DNA of 45,289 nt from an uncultured Lachnospiraceae bacterium (GTDB lineage: Bacteria > Bacillota > Clostridia > Lachnospirales > Lachnospiraceae). The DNA lies in NCBI GenBank assembly GCA_934320845.1, contig CAKRFU010000023.1:1-45289 (forward strand). The letters are read 5' to 3'. The notes under the pieces are model-generated. The model searched no databases and was not told the DNA's origin. It was given only the letters and a program-made list of their open reading frames with translations. The position numbers were made by a program, and so were the translations under genes. The stretch's first letter is position 1, and each line of letters opens with the position of its first letter. Below are positions 45,104 to 45,289 of this stretch, one piece after another.

Positions 45104-45289
45104 TTATTCTTCCTCTGTTTCATCTTCCGCTTCATCATCCTTTTCAGGTTCCGGATCATTGATAAGCTTGTCCGGGTCAAGCAAAAGCTTAACCTCGCCG
45201 TTTACCCTGCCTATTCCAAACACATATTTTTTCGCCTGCATTGCAAGGTCGCTGACGCTTGGCGGAGGAGTTATCTCATTTTCAGCAAA
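45104..45289 (-). CDS. cheW: CheW-type chemotaxis adaptor (3' end only)
   Basis: 61 codons are present before TAA at 45104. [20 protein letters not shown] then [20 protein letters not shown] is the C-terminal part of CheW-domain proteins; the last ~20 residues are an acidic tail ([15 protein letters not shown]). The rest lies beyond the right edge. It would link receptors such as the downstream one to CheA. Confidence 0.85.
   Translation of the reverse strand, partial: FAENEITPPPSVSDLAMQAKKYVFGIGRVNGEVKLLLDPDKLINDPEPEKDDEAEDETEEE

Overview
The window looks like a chromosomal segment of a low-GC, motile, anaerobic Gram-positive bacterium, most likely a gut Lachnospiraceae relative. This is inference from the A/T-rich codons, strong AGGAGG ribosome sites, pyruvate formate-lyase with its activase, two chemoreceptors plus a CheW end, AAA-ATPase/PD-(D/E)XK genes of the type common in that family, and large secreted proteins with Pro-Thr linkers. 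No rRNA, tRNA, CRISPR array or intact insertion sequence was found. All genes except two (29184-32496) lie on the minus strand.

Layout, left to right. 1-956: start-proximal part of an AAA-ATPase/nuclease gene. 1259-2160: a graveyard in which fragments of an Rpn-like nuclease, a DUF1016 (YhcG) nuclease and the tail of a secreted protein are joined. 2480-8808: a two-gene arabinan-degrading surface operon (small carbohydrate-module protein, then a 1731-aa GH43 arabinanase); both share an N-terminal module and carry Lys-rich tails. 9429-13364: a 1311-aa S-layer-like surface protein behind a near-consensus promoter. 13547-14449: a cassette of strong promoter, structured leader RNA, intrinsic terminator and a PBECR4-type toxin-like gene, bounded by a 34-bp imperfect direct repeat whose other copy is the 3' end of nudC. 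14463-25697: housekeeping and small genes (nudC, S66 peptidase, a frameshifted small gene pair, YkgJ-type Cys-cluster protein, endonuclease IV, a second AAA-ATPase, phosphatase, ParA, DUF6465, rhodanese-TtcA fusion, MATE, YoaK). 25850-28928: tadA, an OGG1-type glycosylase and a chemoreceptor. 29184-32496 (plus strand): a DUF3880-type glycosyltransferase and an M29 aminopeptidase.

32599-39441 is a cobalamin-uptake operon. A cobalamin riboswitch with a terminator controls a membrane-tethered transcobalamin-like (DUF4430) protein, an ECF transporter (EcfT, a fused double ATPase, a large S component) and a secreted protein that combines a DUF4430 beta domain with an alpha/alpha-barrel-like domain. 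That is the same pair of folds as human intrinsic factor and transcobalamin, in reversed order. 39614-42851 carries pflA and pflB, and 43167-45289 a second chemoreceptor and the end of cheW.

The most interesting signals are the intrinsic-factor-like B12 operon, the leader-RNA/toxin cassette with its flanking repeats, and a recurrent pattern of orphan 3' gene ends (secreted-protein tails, an Fn3 tail, a histidine-kinase tail) lying next to unrelated genes.
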